Origin: Acidobacteriota bacterium
GTDB lineage: Bacteria; Acidobacteriota; Terriglobia; UBA7540
Assembly (NCBI GenBank): GCA_021827245.1
Contig: JAKAWN010000282.1
Coordinates: 1-9,129, forward strand
Reading direction: 5' to 3'
Length of the DNA stretch: 9,129 bases
Shown here: positions 7,213 to 9,129 of the stretch, one piece after another
Layout: every line of letters starts with the position of its first letter
Numbering within the stretch: the stretch's first letter is position 1
Made by a program: the position numbers and the translations under genes
Notes under the pieces: model-generated
What the model saw: only the letters and a program-made list of their open reading frames with translations
Told to the model about the DNA's origin: nothing
The model's database searches: none

Positions 7213-8040
7213 ATGGTCTGGTCAGTCATTATCGGGATTCTGATTGTTGTAGCCATCGCCGATGCGATGGGCTTTCTGCTGTGGTACGCCTGCAGTTGGC
7301 CGCGCTCGCAAGTGATGGGGCCGGCGCTTGTTTGCGGCCCGGCCAAGGGAAAGCGTATCGCCCTCACCTTTGACGACGGCCCATTGCCCCCCTACACGGT
7401 GCAGGTGCTTGATATCCTTCAGTCACGCAAAATCCCGGCTACTTTTTTTGTTTGCGGCAAGGATGTGGCGACACATCCTGACATTGTCCGGCGCATTCAA
7501 GCTGACGGCCACACGATTGGAAATCACACATGGTCGCACCCTTATCTCTACTTCATGAGCCGGGAGAAGATAAGGCAGGAGATTGACCGTACGCAGAAAG
7601 CAATCCAACGGGCGACAGGATGCGCTGCCGAAATCTTTCGTCCCCCTTACGGCGCCCGGTGGTTTGGATTGTACCCCGTTCTGCGCGAACGCGGCATGCA
7701 CGTGGTTCAGTGGTCATTGAGCGGGGAGGACTGGCGGCTCAAAGCTGACGACATCGTCACCGCCGTTTGCTCCGGCCTGCGCCCCGGAGCAGTGATTCTG
7801 CTGCACGATGGCCGGCAAGAGCCCGGAGGCTATCTGCGGAGGCTTTTCAGGAAAAATCCCGAGGCCGCGAAAATCGGTAACCGGGCGGCGCATCAGTCGC
7901 CGGCTTTCAGCGCCTCCGAAACAGTCAAAGCCTTGCCAGCAATCATCGACGCCGCGCTGGAAATGGGGTATGAATTCGTTTCAGTAAAAGACTTCCTTCC
8001 CGAGCGGCAGGGCGCAACCCATATGGCGATGTCAGAGTAA
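7213..8040 (+). CDS. Membrane-anchored NodB-type polysaccharide deacetylase (carbohydrate esterase 4)
   Basis: A 275-residue protein. Residues about 3-28 form one transmembrane helix (VWSVIIGILIVVAIADAMGFLLWYA), placing the catalytic domain outside the cytoplasm. All five CE4 motifs are present: TFDDGP with D54 (base) and D55 (metal); H-T-W-S-H at 105-109 with both metal-binding histidines; RPPYG at 143-147; SGEDW at 170-174; and ILLHDG with H198. It should therefore be an active metal-dependent enzyme removing acetyl groups from N-acetylated (or O-acetylated) sugars. Between HDG and TVKALPAIIDAALEMGYEFVSV there are 36 residues, rich in R and K, longer than the usual short loop. ATG 7213 was chosen over TTG 7195, which overlaps the methyltransferase stop codon; both give the same anchor. 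It is probably co-transcribed with the two genes before it. Confidence 0.94.
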   Translation: MVWSVIIGILIVVAIADAMGFLLWYACSWPRSQVMGPALVCGPAKGKRIALTFDDGPLPPYTVQVLDILQSRKIPATFFVCGKDVATHPDIVRRIQADGHTIGNHTWSHPYLYFMSREKIRQEIDRTQKAIQRATGCAAEIFRPPYGARWFGLYPVLRERGMHVVQWSLSGEDWRLKADDIVTAVCSGLRPGAVILLHDGRQEPGGYLRRLFRKNPEAAKIGNRAAHQSPAFSASETVKALPAIIDAALEMGYEFVSVKDFLPERQGATHMAMSE

Positions 8041-8181
8041 GCCGTGATAATCGAGCTTGATCCCACCCGCCTGTCTCCGGTAGAATTCCGTCGATTGGGA
8101 GAATGGCATTCCATTGGAATCGCTGTGCTCTTGTAAAATCAGGCAGTTCAGACAATAGAATTCCGTCAGGTTTATCCTTGC
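8041..8181. promoter_or_regulatory. Repeat-containing leader upstream of the GT-C gene
   Basis: This 141-base gap holds no gene. TAGAATTCCGTC occurs twice exactly, at 8081-8092 and 8156-8167, 75 bases apart. Each copy begins with a TAGAAT -10-like box. The first has TTGATC at 8057-8062 (18-base spacer), the second TTGTAA at 8131-8136 (19-base spacer, rather long). Between them ATTCCATTGGAAT (8108-8120) is a perfect dyad with six-base arms and a one-base centre, a possible operator. No hairpin with a T-run follows the deacetylase stop. Promoter and operator roles are inferred. Confidence 0.45.
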
Positions 8182-9129
8182 ATGGAGAGCCTTAGCACAA
8201 AAGAGTCCATTCTCCTGATCTCGGCCGTCATGATCGGGGGTCTCATTTTTCTTTACCTCAACCTGTTCTATTTTCCAGGCATTCCAATCCATCTGTACGG
8301 CGACAAGACCACATTTCTGTTCAATGCCAGACGCATGCTCGATGGCCAGCTCGTATATCGGGATTTCTTCCAGCACTCTTTGCCTGCCACTGAAGTATTC
8401 TACTTCGTCCTTTTCAGCATACTGGGCGTACACGCCTGGATGCCGAATGCCACACTGCTCCTCTTGGGGCTCAGCCTGGCATGGTTCATCATTGTTATTT
8501 CCAGGAAAGTCATTCAGGGTCGAACCGCGTTTCTTCCGGCTGTGCTGTTTCTTGTTATAGCTTTTTATGGCCGGCCCGGCTCCGCAGACACATGGTTCAG
8601 CATCTTGTTGGTGATGGCCGCCATCGCGGCACTGATTGATCGCATCACTGCGCTGGGGCTTGTAGGCGCCGGAGTGCTTTGCGGGCTGGCAACTTGCTTT
8701 AGCCAGTCGCTAGGCGTGTCCGGAGAAATTGGCCTGGCCGCTTTTATTGTGTGGGCCGTCTTCAGGAAGGTCTTCACCTGGGATGATTGCCGCAGAGCGC
8801 AGACCTACCTCTGGGTACCCTTTGCCACGATCGTTGTGCTCTTTAATGCTTATTTTGCGTTGGAGGCTGGAATTGGAAGATTCTTCCACGACACGGTGGC
8901 CTTCGGATTTCGATACTGGTCTTCAGCGACCTGGAATTCCCATTATGCCTACATGACTGACCTGCCCCAGTGGCACCCGTGGTTTCGGTTGCCAGGTCTG
9001 GTGGTTGCTCTGGCGACCTACCTGCTGGTGCCCCTGATTTATCTTTTGTTTTTTGTGCGCATCTGGGACGAGGAAGCGGACCTTCCCTCAGAACCATGGG
9101 ACCGCCTGATGATGATTTGGTTAGATCGG
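8182..9129 (+). CDS. GT-C-type membrane glycosyltransferase (ArnT/PMT-like), 3' end outside window
   Basis: The frame from ATG 8182 stays open for 316 codons to the last base, so the gene is truncated by the window edge. The protein begins with a hydrophobic helix (about 9-32), then a short extracytoplasmic-type loop H-L-Y-G-D41-K-T-T-F-L-F-N-A-R-R-M-L-D-G-Q-L-V-Y-R-D61-F-F-Q-H. An early acidic residue followed by A-R-x-M-L-x-G-x-x-x-Y-R-D-F is characteristic of the GT39/GT83-like mannosyl and aminoarabinose transferases that use polyprenyl-phosphate sugars. Further predicted helices lie at about 72-88, 91-108, 116-129, 137-152, 157-175, 183-194, 211-228 and 270-292. It probably adds a sugar to a lipid or protein acceptor on the outer face of the inner membrane. 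A weak AGG lies about ten bases before the ATG. The C-terminal half, donor and acceptor are not visible. Confidence 0.85.
   Translation, partial: MESLSTKESILLISAVMIGGLIFLYLNLFYFPGIPIHLYGDKTTFLFNARRMLDGQLVYRDFFQHSLPATEVFYFVLFSILGVHAWMPNATLLLLGLSLAWFIIVISRKVIQGRTAFLPAVLFLVIAFYGRPGSADTWFSILLVMAAIAALIDRITALGLVGAGVLCGLATCFSQSLGVSGEIGLAAFIVWAVFRKVFTWDDCRRAQTYLWVPFATIVVLFNAYFALEAGIGRFFHDTVAFGFRYWSSATWNSHYAYMTDLPQWHPWFRLPGLVVALATYLLVPLIYLLFFVRIWDEEADLPSEPWDRLMMIWLDR

Noticed and set aside
8032..8433. 133-residue minus-strand frame and other short frames at the right end
   Set aside because: They overlap the GT-C frame, which has predicted membrane helices and family-like motifs, and they lack any feature of their own.
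1..9129. Search for an undescribed defence, mobile or RNA-based system
   Set aside because: No arrays, reverse transcriptase, nuclease or helicase genes, transposases, attachment repeats or structured RNA of notable length were seen; nearly all sequence is accounted for by recognisable families.

Overview
The window reads as ordinary bacterial chromosome, with GC content in the mid to high 50s by eye and genes on both strands. I found no rRNA, tRNA, CRISPR array, insertion sequence or phage gene. The mix of proteins, the TANNNT boxes placed almost on start codons, and a GAGACGCC-type palindrome between convergent genes would fit an Acidobacteriota-like soil bacterium. That assignment is an inference; no marker gene settles it.

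Layout. (1) 1-1584, plus strand: the C-terminal part of a DUF4139 protein, cut by the left edge, followed by a small GNAT acetyltransferase whose start is fixed by a good Shine-Dalgarno. (2) 1634-2719, minus strand: queA (queuosine synthesis), convergent with the acetyltransferase; a strong palindrome lies between the two stop codons. (3) 2812-3978, plus strand: an RlmI-type 23S rRNA m5C methyltransferase, divergent from queA across 92 bases. (4) 4019-5194, plus strand: a secreted protein with a carboxypeptidase-regulatory-like beta-sandwich domain. (5) 5260-8040, plus strand: three closely spaced genes for a family 2 glycosyltransferase, a class I SAM methyltransferase and a membrane-anchored NodB-type polysaccharide deacetylase. 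(6) 8182-9129, plus strand: a multi-pass GT-C-type membrane glycosyltransferase that runs off the right edge. It has no stop codon in the window, so a stop-bounded ORF search would miss it.

Working together. The left half holds two RNA-modification genes (queA on tRNA, the RlmI-like enzyme on 23S rRNA) with unrelated neighbours. The right half looks like part of a locus that assembles and decorates a surface or exported glycan: a cytoplasmic sugar transferase, a methyltransferase that may act on sugar or lipid-linked intermediates, an extracytoplasmic deacetylase, and a polyprenyl-phosphate-sugar-dependent transferase. The polymer cannot be named from this window.

I did not find a convincing undescribed system. 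The items most worth checking are the recurring TANNNT-at-start arrangement, the palindrome between convergent genes, the repeat-rich leader before the GT-C gene, and a basic insertion in the deacetylase.
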